Below, piece after piece: positions 36,530 to 48,900 of a DNA stretch of 64,000 nucleotides; the stretch's first letter is position 1; every line of letters begins with the position of its first letter. Source of the stretch: Lithobates sylvaticus (lineage: Eukaryota; Chordata; Amphibia; Anura; Ranidae); contig CM053031.1 of the NCBI GenBank assembly GCA_028564925.1, positions 92,682,273 through 92,746,272 on the forward strand, in the 5' to 3' direction. A program made the position numbers and the translations under genes. The notes under the pieces are model-generated. The model was not told where the DNA came from and did no database searches. It saw nothing but the letters and a program-made list of their open reading frames with translations.

Positions 36530-37129
36530 CTTCGGTTATAACAGTTGGAGGCTGTAAAACAATTGTTCTTTGGGCTACTCCAGCAATGTATGGAATAATT
36601 TGACTTTCCAGTTGACCCAAAACCTGGAATTGGGGCGCCATAAACACAAATGTATCATCGGTTGCAATTTGCTGCAATTCATTGTTGTCTGCTCTTCCCA
36701 CACCAATGCCAAATGTGATGACACTGTTAAGTCTTAAAGAATTGGCAGCATCTCTCAGTTCATCACTTGATGGTCCACCAGTGATGATCACTAGTGATTG
36801 GGGCACTCCTTCCTCTCTTCGGCTTCCAGCAGCTGAAGTAAACAGCTGCTCCACCACATACTCAACAGCAGCCCCCATATTTGCCTCTTCTCCTCCAACA
36901 AACTGTAATCTCTTCAGGGCATTTATCAGCTCTTGTTTGGTAGTATGTTCATCCAAGGTAAATTCTATTTTGACATCATCACTATACTGCACCACTCCTA
37001 CTTGCATCCGGCTCCTTCCCACCTCCAAACGTCTCTCCACATAATTCGCCAAGAAGTCACGGATGGCATTGAAACCCGTGCGTCCAACATTGTTTGAGCC
37101 GTCAATGAGGAAAACCAGGTCAGCCGAGT
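36530..37129 (-). CDS. COL6A3: COL6A3 exon for vWA domain N9
   Basis: 600 bp encoding one vWA domain. Acceptor AG at 37130-37131, donor GTAGGTAG after 36530, both phase 1. The domain starts DSADLVFLIDGSNN and ends GVAQRTIVLQPPTVITEG; human N9 has DSADIIFLIDGSNN and GVAQRHIVLKPPTIVTQ, so the assignment is secure. The metal-site motif reads DGSNN, not the full DxSxS, as usual for collagen VI A domains. Spliced to the signal exon, the mature chain would begin almost directly with this domain (QQQE then DSADL), because no N10 exon is seen between them. N-terminal A domains of this chain are known to take part in microfibril assembly and matrix interactions. Confidence 0.95.
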
Positions 37130-37650
37130 CTGGTGTTAATTATGCAACAGTGGTGTTGTGTGGTGGGTTAGGTAAAAGATAGCGATAAGTGCCAAAATAA
37201 AAAACAGAAATGTAGGAGAGAAAAGAAAGAAATGCACAAGGTGACAGTGTTAACTTAAGTGCAGTAAAAAACATGCAGATGTACTAAAGTGAATACATGT
37301 TTCTCTCCAACAACCTTAAGAAACATGATGCAGTGGAAGCAAAGGACTTTTAAAAGTGCATTTTCCGTTCCTGGCGAACTGCATGTACTCTATAATGCTG
37401 AGATCAATCTTACATTATAAGCATATGTTATTTTCTAGCATATGTGCTAACAGCACTTTATGATCAATGATCATATTGATCACACTTGTGACTGGTACTT
37501 TCTAGAGGTCCCTGCAGTTAAGAACTGATATTAACCTAAATCAAATCATATAACTTCATGGCATTAACTATGTCCTCTCTCTCTACTACATTGGACCTTA
37601 GACATAACAGGTACCAGCTATGCCTGTGTTTGGAATTTGAATAACTCTTA

Positions 37651-37998
37651 GGCCCCTTTCACACTGGGGTGGCAGCAGCGTTGGCGGTAAAGCAGAGCTA
37701 TATTTAGCGCTGCTTTACCGTCGTTTTAGCAGCGGTTTTCGGCCGCTAGCGGTGTGGTTTTAACCCCCGCTAACAGACAAAAAAGGGTTAAAACCGCCCA
37801 CAAAGCGCTGCTGCAGCAGTATAGCAGGTATAGCCGCGCTGTCCCATTGATTTCAATGGGCAGGAGCAGTTTAGGAGCGGTGAACACACCCTCCGGCTTT
37901 CACACTGGAGTGAATGGGGCCGTTTTTTTTTCAGGCGCTATACAGGCGCTATTTTTAGCGCTGTAGCGCCTGAAAAACGCCTTAGTGTGAAAGGGGCC
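37651..37998. mobile_element. Harbinger-like MITE with 'GGCCCCTTTCACACT' ends
   Basis: Perfect 15-bp inverted ends GGCCCCTTTCACACT and AGTGTGAAAGGGGCC, flanked by TTA on both sides (37648-37650, 37999-38001). The interior is rich in AGCGCTGC and TAGCGCC palindromes. Confidence 0.85.
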
Positions 37999-38758
37999 TT
38001 ATGCATAGCCATATTTATCTACTAAACATATCTTGCCATATTCAACCTACTGCTATTATCAGAATCAGCAAAGTTGTAGATTCCTTTTTAAATAGACCCT
38101 GAACTCAATGCTTTAAGACATAATGCATGTGTTATTTGCAATACATTATTTTCAGTCATGTGACTTATTTTCGGCTCTTACTGCTCAAAATAATGGTTGT
38201 TACAGCAGGTATTTATTATAGCTCAATGAACTTCTGCTCTCTCACCTATAATATCAGGCTCAAAAGTGAGGGTTTCTTTTTTTTTAAGATGACACATTTT
38301 AATTCTGATTGCAGTTTTACTTCTGTGACACTGGGGCTCAAAAATTGTCAGAATTGTTTAATAGGTATTGTTTTTGTGAAAATTATCTGGTCAATTTATA
38401 CAAGTTTCACAGGCAGTTAACGGCAGCAACTGGAATGCTTATAAAATGTCCTGAGCACCCACTACATAATACCTCAGTTTCATTACATGATAGCAACATT
38501 TAACATCAGCGTTCTGCATTCTTGGTGAATAGGAGCTACCAGACTCTTAATATAAAACAAAATTAGTAGTAATGTGAGAATAAAGAGACCTCTCATGTAA
38601 GATTGTGTGACAGAATGCTGCAACTTTGAGGATGTGACAATCCTCAAAGTTATAGATATCATATTATTGATTGGAGGGAATCACTATCTTCTTAGGTCCT
38701 GCCACATCTAACCAATCACTTGCAATTTGCCTTTACTGTTTAGATATGATTATGTTCT
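37999..38758. other. unannotated part of intron 2
   Basis: No gene. I looked here for an N10-type vWA exon and saw none. Confidence 0.5.
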
Positions 38759-40330
38759 GTGATTATAGATGAGGTTGCTAAACTTCTTGCTAACGTCCAG
38801 CTAACCACCTGCCCTCTGGATCCTGTTCCCTCGCAAAAATGCTATGTTCACCCTCTGCCTCTATTCTATACTCTAACCGACATCTTCAATTTCTCCCTCC
38901 CTTTTGGCATCTTCCCCAACTTTCTAAAACATGCACTAGTCAGCCCCATACCTAAAAAGCCCTCACTGGACCCAACCAATCTTAACAACCTACGCCCCAT
39001 CTCCTTGCTCACCTTTTTATCCAAACTCCTTGAATGTCTGGTCTACTACCGACCATGTTGCTGAGAATAGCATTTTTGATCCCATTCAGTCTGGATTTCG
39101 TACCCAACACTCCACAGAAACTGCTCTCCTAAAACTAACAAATGATCTACTAATGGCTAAAAACCAAAGGACATTATTCTGTACGCCTACTCCTGGACCT
39201 TTCTGCTGCCTTTGACATGGTTGACCACCCCCTCCTCCACAAAAAAACTCCACGCCTTAGGTTTCTGTGACTGTACTTTTCACTGGTTCTCTTCCTACTT
39301 ATCCATCTGCACTTTTAGCGTTACTTACAATTCTACTTCCTCCTCTCCTCTTCCTTTCTCTGTTGGGGTCCCCCAAGGTCTGCTGGCCCTCTCCTATTTT
39401 CTATCTACACCTCCTCCCTGGGTCAGCTGATAGCCTCCCATGACTTCCAATACCATCTCTATGCTGGCGACACCCAAATCTATTTCTCTACCCCTCAGCT
39501 CACTTCCTCCGTCTCCTCACGTATCACTAATCAATGGCACATATAAGCCCATCCCCGCATGCCAAGGTCCTAGGTGTAGTCCTGGACTCTGAACTCTCCT
39601 TTAAGCCCCACGTCCAATCACTGTCTAAATCTTGCTGCCTCAACCTCTGCAACATCTCCAAAATATGCCCCTTTCTAATCAATGACACAACAAAGCTCTT
39701 AATTCACTCCTTGGTCATCTCTTGCCTCAACTACTGCAACTCCCTTTTCATTGGCTTACCTCTACATAGTCTATTCCCCCTTCAATCCATCATGAATTCT
39801 GCTGCCAGACTCATCCACCTTACCAATCGCTCTGTGTCTGCCTCCCTGTCAGTCCTTCCACTGGCTTCCGCTCACCCAACAAATTAAATTCAAAATACTG
39901 ACAACTACTTACAAAGCCATCCACAACTTAGCCCCCAGCTACATTACTAGCCTAGTCTTGAAATACCAACCTAATCATTCTCTTTGTTCCTCTCAAGACC
40001 TCCTGCTCTCTAGATCCCTCATCATCTCACCCCATGCTCGCCTTTAGGACTTTTCCAGAGCCTCTCCAACCCTATGGAACTCCTTACCCCAAGCTGTCCG
40101 ATTATCTCCTACTATTAGCTTTTAGATGATTCCCGAAAACCCTCCTCTTCAGAGAAGCCTATCCTACCCACACCTAACAACTGTATGTCTATTTTCTCCA
40201 TCAGCTCATCCCCCACATTTATTACCTTTTGTTTCACTTGACCCTCCCTTCTAGATTGTAAGCTCTTACGAGCAGGTCCGTACTTTTTTTTATAAAGGTA
40301 ACTGAATGGCCTAGTTTCTGCCAAGAGTGA
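38759..40330 (+). mobile_element. L2-type LINE fragment with reverse transcriptase
   Basis: The plus strand encodes, in shifted frames, HALVSPIPKKPSLDPTNLNN then LRPISLLTFLSKLLE (fingers/palm), SIFDPIQSGFRTQHSTETAL, a YADD-box relative at [30 protein letters not shown], and the C-terminal CNSLFIGLPLHSLFPLQSIM and NSAARLIHLTN. The tail has AGATTGTAAGCTCTTACGAGCAGG. It is 5'-truncated and dead. It matches the 15440-16450 fragment over its 3' half. Confidence 0.88.
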
Positions 40331-40356
40331 AATTAAACTGCCTTGTTTTTGTTTAA

Positions 40357-40732
40357 AGCCTCAGTGCAGCCAAAAAAAACCCCATAAAAATCAGCACAAG
40401 GGACTTGCTTACAATCAGTACGATGTGTCCTATGTGCCGATGTCTTTTCTGTTACATAGAATTTGTAGTTATGTAAAATTCTCCTCCACCCATGTTAATA
40501 CAACTAAAGGGCTGTCACAAGCTCTCATAAAGAGTTCCTGACTATGCCTGCCATTTCAGCCTAGCTGCTCCATTCATAGAAGCTGTAAAACACGATCTGT
40601 GAACGGAGGGGGTGAACCTTTCAATTGTCCACCCGTCCTCCTTTCATAGAGCAGGTTTCATTTAAAGATCGGGCATCAGCTGTAAGTTATGTCTGCTGAG
40701 TTTGTGTGTTTTATTTTGGGTGCACCTAGGCT
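40357..40732. mobile_element. TTAA-flanked MITE
   Basis: Ends AGCCTCAGTGCAGCC and GGGTGCACCTAGGCT are inverted repeats with three to four mismatches, with TTAA at 40353-40356 and 40733-40736. Confidence 0.72.
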
Positions 40733-40739
40733 TTAAGGT

Positions 40740-42254
40740 AGTCATAGATGTGACAATACTATAATGTCTGTGAAGCTCTCTCCAACACAACCCTTCTTTG
40801 AGATGGAAGATATTGGACAAAACATGATAGCGTAGAGTTATAGTGCCATTTTACTGCATTTGATATGATAACTCTGCCATTATCAGAGGTAATTTCACAA
40901 TTTGTTTTGTATACTATGCATACTTTCTCATTTAAACAGACCTGCACTAATATTGCTTACAATACTCTTACTGTATTTGGTGACTGAATCAATCTCTAAT
41001 TGTAGATGGTCTCATTGGAGATATATACTTATGTGGTAATTTTCAACCACATACTGCTGCATGCAAGAATTTTACTATATAGAAAGTTTATACTATACCT
41101 AACCCTTCCATATCCTATAATGCCTCAGTGTGTGTAGCTTGTGTGGTCTCTTTATATCAGTCACACCATGTTTTAGGAAGACCCGGTAAGCAGTTATTCA
41201 AACAAATAATGCAGAATCTTGTTAAGGCTTTAACAACAATACCAGTGATGACCAGATTTATGCCAAGACTCCAGATTCATTTACATATACTGACCAGTAA
41301 TGTTGTTTCTAAAGTACAGTAATTCCGAATGTGAGCCAAGATGCTTAATAATAATAGCCTTTGCAAAAAAAGGCATTTTCAAACCTAAATTGTTTCAAAT
41401 TAGTAAATCTGCTTATGACCAAAGTGCAGGTCATAATGATAAGGGTTTTGTGGTTTTCAATTGTCAATAAAACAGAAGATTTACAATTGTTCAAATTATC
41501 TCACTAAAGACATTTAATGCTATTGATGAGTCTCTCATTCATAATCAGTGATGTCATTATGATCCACATACAGTGAAATCAGCTATTTTGCAGCATTAAT
41601 TGATAGCCAAGTAAGCCATCTTTTATTGCCTAAGATTTAAAAAGATTTCATTCTATTGATTCATATCCATTGAGAGACACTGGAACAAGACTTTACCATA
41701 GGCTTTATAGCACCACCCTTAACCAAACTAAACCCTCCTCTACTTTACAGCCAAGGAGACTGACATCTTCTGTTTGAAGCTGCACATGCAATGGTGCAGC
41801 ATGCGTGATCGGGTAGGACACCAACCATTTGATGGCTTCACAGTTTTGTTAAGCACGTCAATCAATTGGGTTTAGTTTCACATTCAGTTAGAATAAACAC
41901 TAGGCCAAAAACAAATGGAGGCCATCCTGTAGGGCCTATATAACCTCTACCAAACAAGTCATGCTTCAGTTCTAGACAAGCACTATGAAAAAAAACAACA
42001 ACTAAATATGTGAGGGGAGGGAACTGTGTCTCTCAATAGACTCTGAAAAAATTAGATTTTTTGTTTTTAGAGCAAAAAAGTTATCTTTCCACTGGCTACT
42101 GTTTTTACATGTTATTGTAACAATAACTTTGGTAGATTGAATTTAGCAGTCCCTCTGGATAGTCATTGGAAATAGAATCAAAGTCATCACTGTGTAATAT
42201 AGACAATCATCAAATAAACATTTCCAATGGCTGAAGTTTCACACAGACCTCTAC

Positions 42255-42255
<1 letters not shown>
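40740..42255. repeat. intron 2 sequence with one probable MITE (about 41655-42065)
   Basis: TCCATTGAGAGACACTGGAAC near 41670 is matched in complement by GTGTCTCTCAATAGACTCTG near 42026, suggesting a 400-bp inverted-repeat element. The remainder is unannotated; no vWA exon seen. Confidence 0.5.

Positions 42256-42314
<59 letters not shown>
42256..42314. repeat. (TA)n microsatellite
   Basis: About 28 TA units, ending ACACGATG. Confidence 0.85.
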
Positions 42315-42317
<3 letters not shown>

Positions 42318-43663
42318 GATGCTGGTAATTATGTGTACTGATAATACCTAATACCCATTACATAGCCTCTAATCTGAGATAACTGTTAGAAACTCAGCCT
42401 TTATATAAAATTTTAGCCATAGCATAAGCGTGTGCTTCACACAATGAGCATGTTTCTGACATAGTGTAACCAGAAACATGTAATCTGTTACTGGAAGCTA
42501 TGGCTTGATATCCTCTGATGGGATGTGGGACAAGCGTTCTCAGAAAAAATACAAAACTTTGCACCAAACTCGGCATTTGGATTTTCTTGACAAATAGTTG
42601 CAATGCAGTTTGCCCAATGAATGAGGTAATTGCCATGGCATTGGGTGAGAAGGTTACAGTTAATGTGTAGTGAACCTGCATCATGGAATTACATATTCAT
42701 TGACTGGTACATGCTGCATCCCACGACCTTGAAAGCTGTAAATCTAACCTGCTGGGCTTTTAGGGTGGCGGCGTGTTCCCAAACTAATGTGTGTGTTAAT
42801 GAAGTCAGATGGGTGGTAACAAGGGAGGCTGCCTGAGGATTTCCTTTGAAACAGTACAACTGAAATTATGTCATTTTTAGAATCCTCTGTACTCTAGAAA
42901 CATTACGTAAGCTGCAGAGCAGCTAAAATAAATGTTTTAAACTCAGAAAATGTTGTTTAAAGATATTGAACTAGTAATAAATGCTGTAAATGTTAGCACT
43001 GCAGTCTCAGAATGAATTATGTGTGTCTAAAAAGCTGCTGCACATTACATTTCTATCCCAAACAAGTACAATTTGGTAAGAACAAAATACTTTACTTACC
43101 TGGTCTAACAGTAAATGCAGCTTAAACAGGCTAGGATACTGCAAGTTCTATGTTAAAGAATTGCAATTGTGTACACAACTGTAATAACAATATTGCTGTT
43201 AAAAGTGTATTCCAAATATATACAGTTCTGGGGACAACCAAATGTTAGGATTTTTTTTTGACTACCACTTTTGGTGATAATGGTACACAAAGTAAACAGA
43301 GAGGTTTAATCTCCCTAATGGTGACAGAGACAGCAATAAAAACATGTCCCAATCCTTCTCCACTTAATTCAAAACTAAAAAAAAGTTTTGCTTTTAGTTT
43401 TACTTTGAGGAATGCATGGGCTTGGGTCTAGGACAGAAGGGCTGGAGGTGTGCTAGCACCACGCTACAAAATGGATTGGGACAAAAACTCTGAAAGTGCT
43501 TAAGAAGCTAACATGTTCAGAGACAACTCATTATTCTCTCAATACAGGATTCCACCAAATATTCAAAATGACCACAGAAAAGGTGATAATAATACTTTTA
43601 ATAAATCAATCTATGTATACCTACCTTAATTTTTTGTGCCTATCAATATAATTTGACACCTAC
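42315..43663. repeat. intron 2 sequence with a diverged ranid repeat near 43235-43480
   Basis: GACAGAGACAGCAATAAAAACATG at about 43323 resembles AACACAGACAACAATAAAAACCTG at about 51940. Otherwise unannotated up to the exon 2 donor; no N10 exon seen. Confidence 0.45.
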
Positions 43664-43789
43664 CTTCCTGTTGCTGTGCATCCAGTCTATGTATCCCTGA
43701 GAGCATTAGGCATAAAAGTGCCACCATCGGCAGTAGACTATGCTCCCTCATCTTGACCATGTATGGGTAATAAGCACCAGATGATCAAA
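43664..43789 (-). CDS. COL6A3: COL6A3 exon 2: end of 5'UTR, start codon and signal peptide
   Basis: This exon starts the collagen VI alpha-3 chain, a secreted subunit of the microfibrillar collagen VI trimer of the extracellular matrix. The acceptor lies after a pyrimidine-rich tract (AG at 43790-43791) and the donor GTAGGTG follows 43664. Translation begins at 43751 with MREHSLLPMVALLCLMLSG, then a short stretch ending AQQQE. This matches the human start (MRKHRHLPLVAVFCLFLSG, ending AQQQQ, recalled from memory). It is a typical signal peptide: basic start, hydrophobic core, cleavage probably near the Ala before QQQ. Another in-frame ATG lies 9 nt upstream (43760), but the 43751 ATG has A at -3 and matches the homologue; an in-frame TGA at the start of the exon rules out further coding upstream. 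The coding part is 88 nt and ends in phase 1, so it joins the N9 exon in frame. Confidence 0.93.
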
Positions 43790-43920
43790 CTGAAAAGAAT
43801 GATAAAACATGTTGGATTTATTTCAGTCTCTGATTGTTACTAGCAGTTACCATTTACTGTACTTCCTAATTTTGTTAGGGACAACAATTGTGATAACTGA
43901 CTGATAAAGAACAAAGCAGT

Positions 43921-43939
43921 ATATATATATATATATATA

Positions 43940-43990
<51 letters not shown>
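43921..43990. repeat. (AT)n microsatellite upstream of exon 2
   Basis: About 70 bp of AT units with one TTTTA interruption, 130 bp upstream of exon 2. Confidence 0.85.
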
Positions 43991-43993
<3 letters not shown>

Positions 43994-45785
43994 GTTTTCT
44001 TTTTAGGCTTAACTAATCTAAACCACAAGAACAAGGAAGCAAGGATTCTTATTTTCAAAAATCTGACAGTTATTTCCAAGATCTTTATCCATGTTCTAAA
44101 ATTCTGTGATTTAGGTCTTGTCATATGCCATATACTTTATAATGTTATATTTGTGATCATATTTGTCATTATCAGGCAATAGAAGCTGTGCAATTTCCCA
44201 AGTCAATACAGGATTATGTACAGAAGATGTGTGATAATAAATGACTATGTACAAAGTGTAGTAACCCAAGGCAACCAACTAGATCTTGGCATACTATAAG
44301 TCTAAGTGTCAGTTAAGAGATCAGTTTTGAAGTTTTTTATGGGTTACTGCACATTGTATACGGTCTATGAACCTGGCACAGTGTTACTACTACAGGTCAT
44401 TTACTTATAAATAATACTTCACATAAAGGTGAGTTCTGATGGGTTGGGTTACCTAGTGGTTCCTGTTTTCTACTGGGGCTCTATTAGGGCTAACTAATAG
44501 AGTTCATGTCCTTAATTCCCTTGAATGAGCCTTTTTGGGTGGTTCAGATGTCCCTGGATTATGCACACTTCCCAAAATCGATTCTTTAGATCTAAAATAA
44601 GTTAAAACTCTAACAGGGAGCATGGGACTTCCTAATATGGGAAGCATCAGGTATGTACACCTGGGAACCTAAGACCATATATCTCACCACTTTGGTCTTG
44701 AGGAGATGTGATAAATCATTGAGTTCTTTATCTCTCCAGCATCCACCAAAAACTGAAATATACATTTTGGATTTTTGTACTGTGAATTAAAAATATCCAT
44801 GGTACCCTATACTGCACCTTGACAAACACTACACCAATACTGATCTGCACACTAAAAGACTGGACAATTTTTAGGCCTCATGCTTACTGCGGCGCTTTTG
44901 GCTTTTTTTCCCCAAAGCCCCTTAACTCAATAAAAGCCAATGTGTCCACGCATTGCAGGATTGCAATGGGTGCACTGACTAGTTTGTTGTTTGTAATTTT
45001 TAGGAGCAGAGTTTTGCTTTCTTACCTTAACTTTGACAGCTACAGTATATTGGGTTTTGTTTAATTGACATTAACAAAGGATATAGTTATTGGCTACACA
45101 TGTATACTTAAGAATAAAATATTAATATAAATTAAATTTAAAATCATAAAGCCCCTTACAAGCAAAGGACCATTTTTTGCTACTGCTTATATAATGTACA
45201 TACCATAATCATGAAGGTGTCTACTAGGAAGACAGCATTTTCATGGAAAACCTAATATCGACCATCTGTCCCTAATGCATATAACAATGCTAAACAAGAA
45301 TTATACACACATAAAACCTCTTTGCTGTTGTCCATCCACCCCGCGTAGTGAAATTGGTGGCTCCTATGCTTTTCATTGCTGACATCAATTTATGAAGCTA
45401 GTTTAGCCATATATTTTCTCAGTAGGTAGGCATCAGTCTGTCTGTTTAGACAGAAGTTATACATCTTTGGAGGCTATGCTAATATCCAACACATGCTGAA
45501 AACATATGCATGTCGGGAAGCCCCACTCCCTGAACACATGGTCTATATTAAAAGTACTCATAGCAATAAATAATATCAGTGTCACTAACCCTACCTTTAA
45601 AGTTCAATTATCATAAAACAGTATGGTAAATCTATGTCTGACCAGTCATCCATCTGACTGAACATATACTGAACATGTGTTAATCTGACTTTGTGATAGA
45701 GCTGTATAGTGATTTTTAATTCATCTATTACATGACTACATTAGACAGATTCAAATATACATGAGCATTTAGGAGAATGACTTAG
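43991..45785. other. unannotated flank or intron 1 of COL6A3
   Basis: No gene. A short segment at 44876-44990 (AGGCCTCATGC, then GCGGCGCTTTTGG) looks like one end of a ranid MITE. Exon 1 of COL6A3 may lie anywhere upstream; I cannot identify it. Confidence 0.4.
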
Positions 45786-46002
45786 CCTAGGTTCACATTG
45801 GAGCGATTTGTCATGCGATTTGAGAGCGCAAAACGCATGAAAGTTGCAGAAGTAGTTCCTGCACTACTTTTGCCGATTTCAGGTGCGACTTCAATAGACA
45901 TCTGTGCATGAAGCCACACAGATGTCTATCAAGTAGCACCTGAAATCACGCTGACGTTGCTACTTTGAAATTTCAAAGTAGCATCAATGTGAACAAGGGC
46001 AA
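45786..46002. mobile_element. MITE with 'GGTTCACATTG' ends
   Basis: Inverted ends CCTAGGTTCACATTGGAG and CATCAATGTGAACAAGG; interior inverted words CACAGATGTCTAT and ATAGACATCTGTG, AAATTTCAAAGTAG. Related to 32663-32910. Confidence 0.65.
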
Positions 46003-46299
46003 AAGCTCACATACACAAAGCATGCTCATATATATGTGAAAGGTCACATTTATCCAGGTCCTAATAGTGGTAGTAGTAGCAGTAGTAGTTAGTCACATTC
46101 AACAGAACCTGCTCTGTAGTGCTAAAGACATTTCTTATGAGCAGCAAAACACCTTCAACACTACAGAGCAAGTCCATTTGAGTGTAACTAACTAACTATC
46201 AACTAATTGCTACTAGGTCACTTTTTTATAACCATGTTGGATGAGGAATTCCCTTGACTTAACACCTTGGACTTCTATTAAAATATCCACTTTTGTTAA

Positions 46300-46465
46300 C
46301 TATAGTAATTTACTAAAACTAGAGAGTGCAGCCGATCATGGTAACCATAACCAATGAGCTTCTAACTTCAGCTTGTTCAATTAAGCGTTGACAAAAACCT
46401 GGAAGCTGATTGGTTTCTGTACCGAGCTGTACCACATTTTGCACTCCCCAGTTTTAGTAAATACG
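46300..46465. mobile_element. foldback MITE, 'TTTACTAAAACT' family
   Basis: TTTACTAAAACTAGAGAGTGCA on the left pairs with TGCACTCCCCAGTTTTAGTAAA on the right; interior CCAATGAGCTTCTAAC and CTGGAAGCTGATTGGTTTCTG. A second copy lies at 52220-52385. Confidence 0.75.
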
Positions 46466-47229
46466 GTCTCGGTAGCGGTTCTTTAAGCGATTATATGTAC
46501 AAACCTCTTATGCTTTATATCTGGGCATTTCATACATTGAAAGAATAGGAAGAGCTTTTCAATTGCAATATCTCATGAATTGGAAATTAAAATTTGTGTC
46601 ATCAACTATTTATTACCATTGAGCATTTACTCTGGCCGTTGAATGTTAGATCTTTTAGTTTTATTGTTTTAGATTTGTTGTTTCAGCTTTGTTGTGTCAG
46701 CTCTTTCTGTTCTGTTAAATCTCTCAGTTTGAATATGTTTAAAGGGGATGTAAAGTGGTTTTGTATATATTGTATTTATTTTTTTATTATGGTCAAGTCT
46801 ACAAAAAAAATTATAAAAATGTGTTTCTTTTTTTAGCTAGTCAGATCTTCTTTTTATATTGTTGGCACTGTATCTTTTTCTCTTTCTTTTTCTTTTTACT
46901 CAATGAGTCATCAGAGCATTGAATGATCACTTATCAAATGGTTAAGTCCAAAATTTCAATCAGACAAAGGTAGCAGTAAAGCACACTGTTCTACTGTGCT
47001 GTATTTCTAGCTAAAAAATAGTGCTTGGGAAATCCATGGCATCTGATTCCTCCTGTATTGAATTGTATTGTAACCATGCTGTCTGCCCGCATGCTGTAAA
47101 GCTGTTGGCACTATATAAATGCTGTATAATAATAATAATGTATTAAAAATACATTCCAGGCATAGTATACTTTTACATCTTCACCTCTCCACCTCATACA
47201 ATCAAAGAACGCTTTGCATTCATTTAGGG
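46466..47229. repeat. unannotated, ending in an L2 tail fragment
   Basis: 47035-47140 carries TGTAAAGCTGTTGGCACTATATAAAT and an AATAATAATAAT run, the L2 3' tail. The rest is unrecognised. Confidence 0.55.
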
Positions 47230-47404
47230 CAGTGGTCATCAACCCTGTCCTCAGGGCCCACTAACAGGCCAGGTTTTATGTATTACCTTGGGGAGATGCA
47301 GACTAGAATACTGCAATCACTGAGCAGCAAATTATATCACCTGTGATTTATTTCAGTTATCTTGCAAACCTGGCCTGTTAGTAGGACAGGGTTGATGACC
47401 ACTC
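47230..47404. mobile_element. 175-bp hAT MITE
   Basis: Inverted ends CAGTGGTCATCAACCCTGTCC and GGACAGGGTTGATGACCACT; inner pair ACTAACAGGCCAGGTTT and CCTGGCCTGTTAGT. The exact 8-bp duplication ATTTAGGG lies at 47222-47229 and 47405-47412. Confidence 0.9.
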
Positions 47405-47412
47405 ATTTAGGG

Positions 47413-48499
47413 AATGCAAAGTATTGCCTAAAAAGCGCCCGTGCAAGTGTACGCAAGCACAATTTCAGTTATAGTAAGCTGCAATAGCAGCGACACAATG
47501 AAGTTGAAATACAGATCCCTGCAACCTGTAATGTTTGGTAGCCTTTATTGGATTTTCATTGTTACCTGCGTCCCCTTTGGGACAAGGCTTAAGAGTAGAT
47601 CCCCATTTGGATTTTATACAACAGTAAAACTTGACAGTGTTTCTGCACTGTACTAAAATGTGTTTTTATTACTTTCTGTGTCCCTGTTGGAGAGATTTCC
47701 CCTTACATTCTTTCTTGGTGACCACTGTGACCAAAAGTGAGCAAAATTCTCAACAACAAGGACACAAACAGCAGCTTTCAACACCCCTCGATCCTCTTGA
47801 AACATATGCTGCACACCTAAGTTGCTAGCTTTACAGACACATTTTGTAAATGATTTCAGCCATATTCTAATATAGGCATATAAATAAATTAATATCTTGA
47901 CTTTCTGTTCAATCTGCATTTAGTCCAACGCAATTGATTATTCTTGATGTCTCTGACATGGATGTGTACAGACTTTTAAGAAAAAGCAGTAGTAAATCTA
48001 TCCTTCCACAAGTGCCACGTCTTTACACAGTCACTTCGCCTTGTTCCTGATCACTGTGCCAGACAGTGACATTACCTCAGCCCAGTCATGCCGGCACAAA
48101 CCATTCACACTTCTCAAATTAGAAATGCCTTCATGGTATAGGGCCAATAGAACACTCTTTTCCAAATGGACCTCTAATTTACAGGGCCTGGAAAGAGAGA
48201 TTAATGGCTGGAATGTGTCACTAATAGCACATGTTCACTGTCTGCCCAGGAATGTCCTTGTAAAGTACGAAAGTGGCAGGAAAAAAGAGAATTTATAGTT
48301 GAAATTTATTGCATATGGAATGTTTGACTCCAGACAATTATAATCCACCATTTATTATATATATATATAAAAAAAAAAAAGATTATGGAGAACACATATT
48401 TTTACATTATATTTGAAAAGCTGAAATTGAGGTAAATGGTGAATCAAAAAACACCTAAAACTAAACTACAATTAAAAAAAAAGAAAACAGCTCAGTAAA
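47413..48499. repeat. unannotated flank with a probable diverged ranid repeat
   Basis: 47550-47780 contains 'ACCTGCGTCCCCTTTGGGA' and 'CTGTGTCCCTGTTGGAGAGATTTCC', which look like pieces of the dispersed family also near 51720-52040. A short AT run lies at 48355. No gene. Confidence 0.4.
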
Positions 48500-48900
48500 A
48501 TTTAAAATAAAAATCAGCGTTTGCTACAATACTCACCTTCAATCTGGCGATGTCTTTCTTTTCGCTTTCCATCTGATATTTAATTTCTATTAGACTTTTG
48601 GACTGACGATTTACCAACTTCCTCTGAGACCAGGCTGCCATGGACACAACTCAAGCCTTTGACTGGACAGTGAAGGAGAAGCAGCACAGTAAGGAGCTTA
48701 TCTCTTTGTCAATCTGCTCTCTCCTTCTGTAATAATGCTCCTTGCGCAACTCATTGGCTCTTTGTACTGCTTCTCCATCTCCCACTGCTTGTCAATAAAA
48801 AATACATTCAATAAAAAATACATTCACTGATGTGTTCATGAATACAGAACTGCATTCATTTGTGTATTTTATATCTGACAAGAGTTCGGCTTTAAGAGCC
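48500..48900. repeat. dispersed ranid repeat, second copy
   Basis: Diverged relative of 28687-29290 (shared phrases given there). It includes a short direct repeat, AATAAAAAATACATTCA, twice near 48800-48830. Confidence 0.5.
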
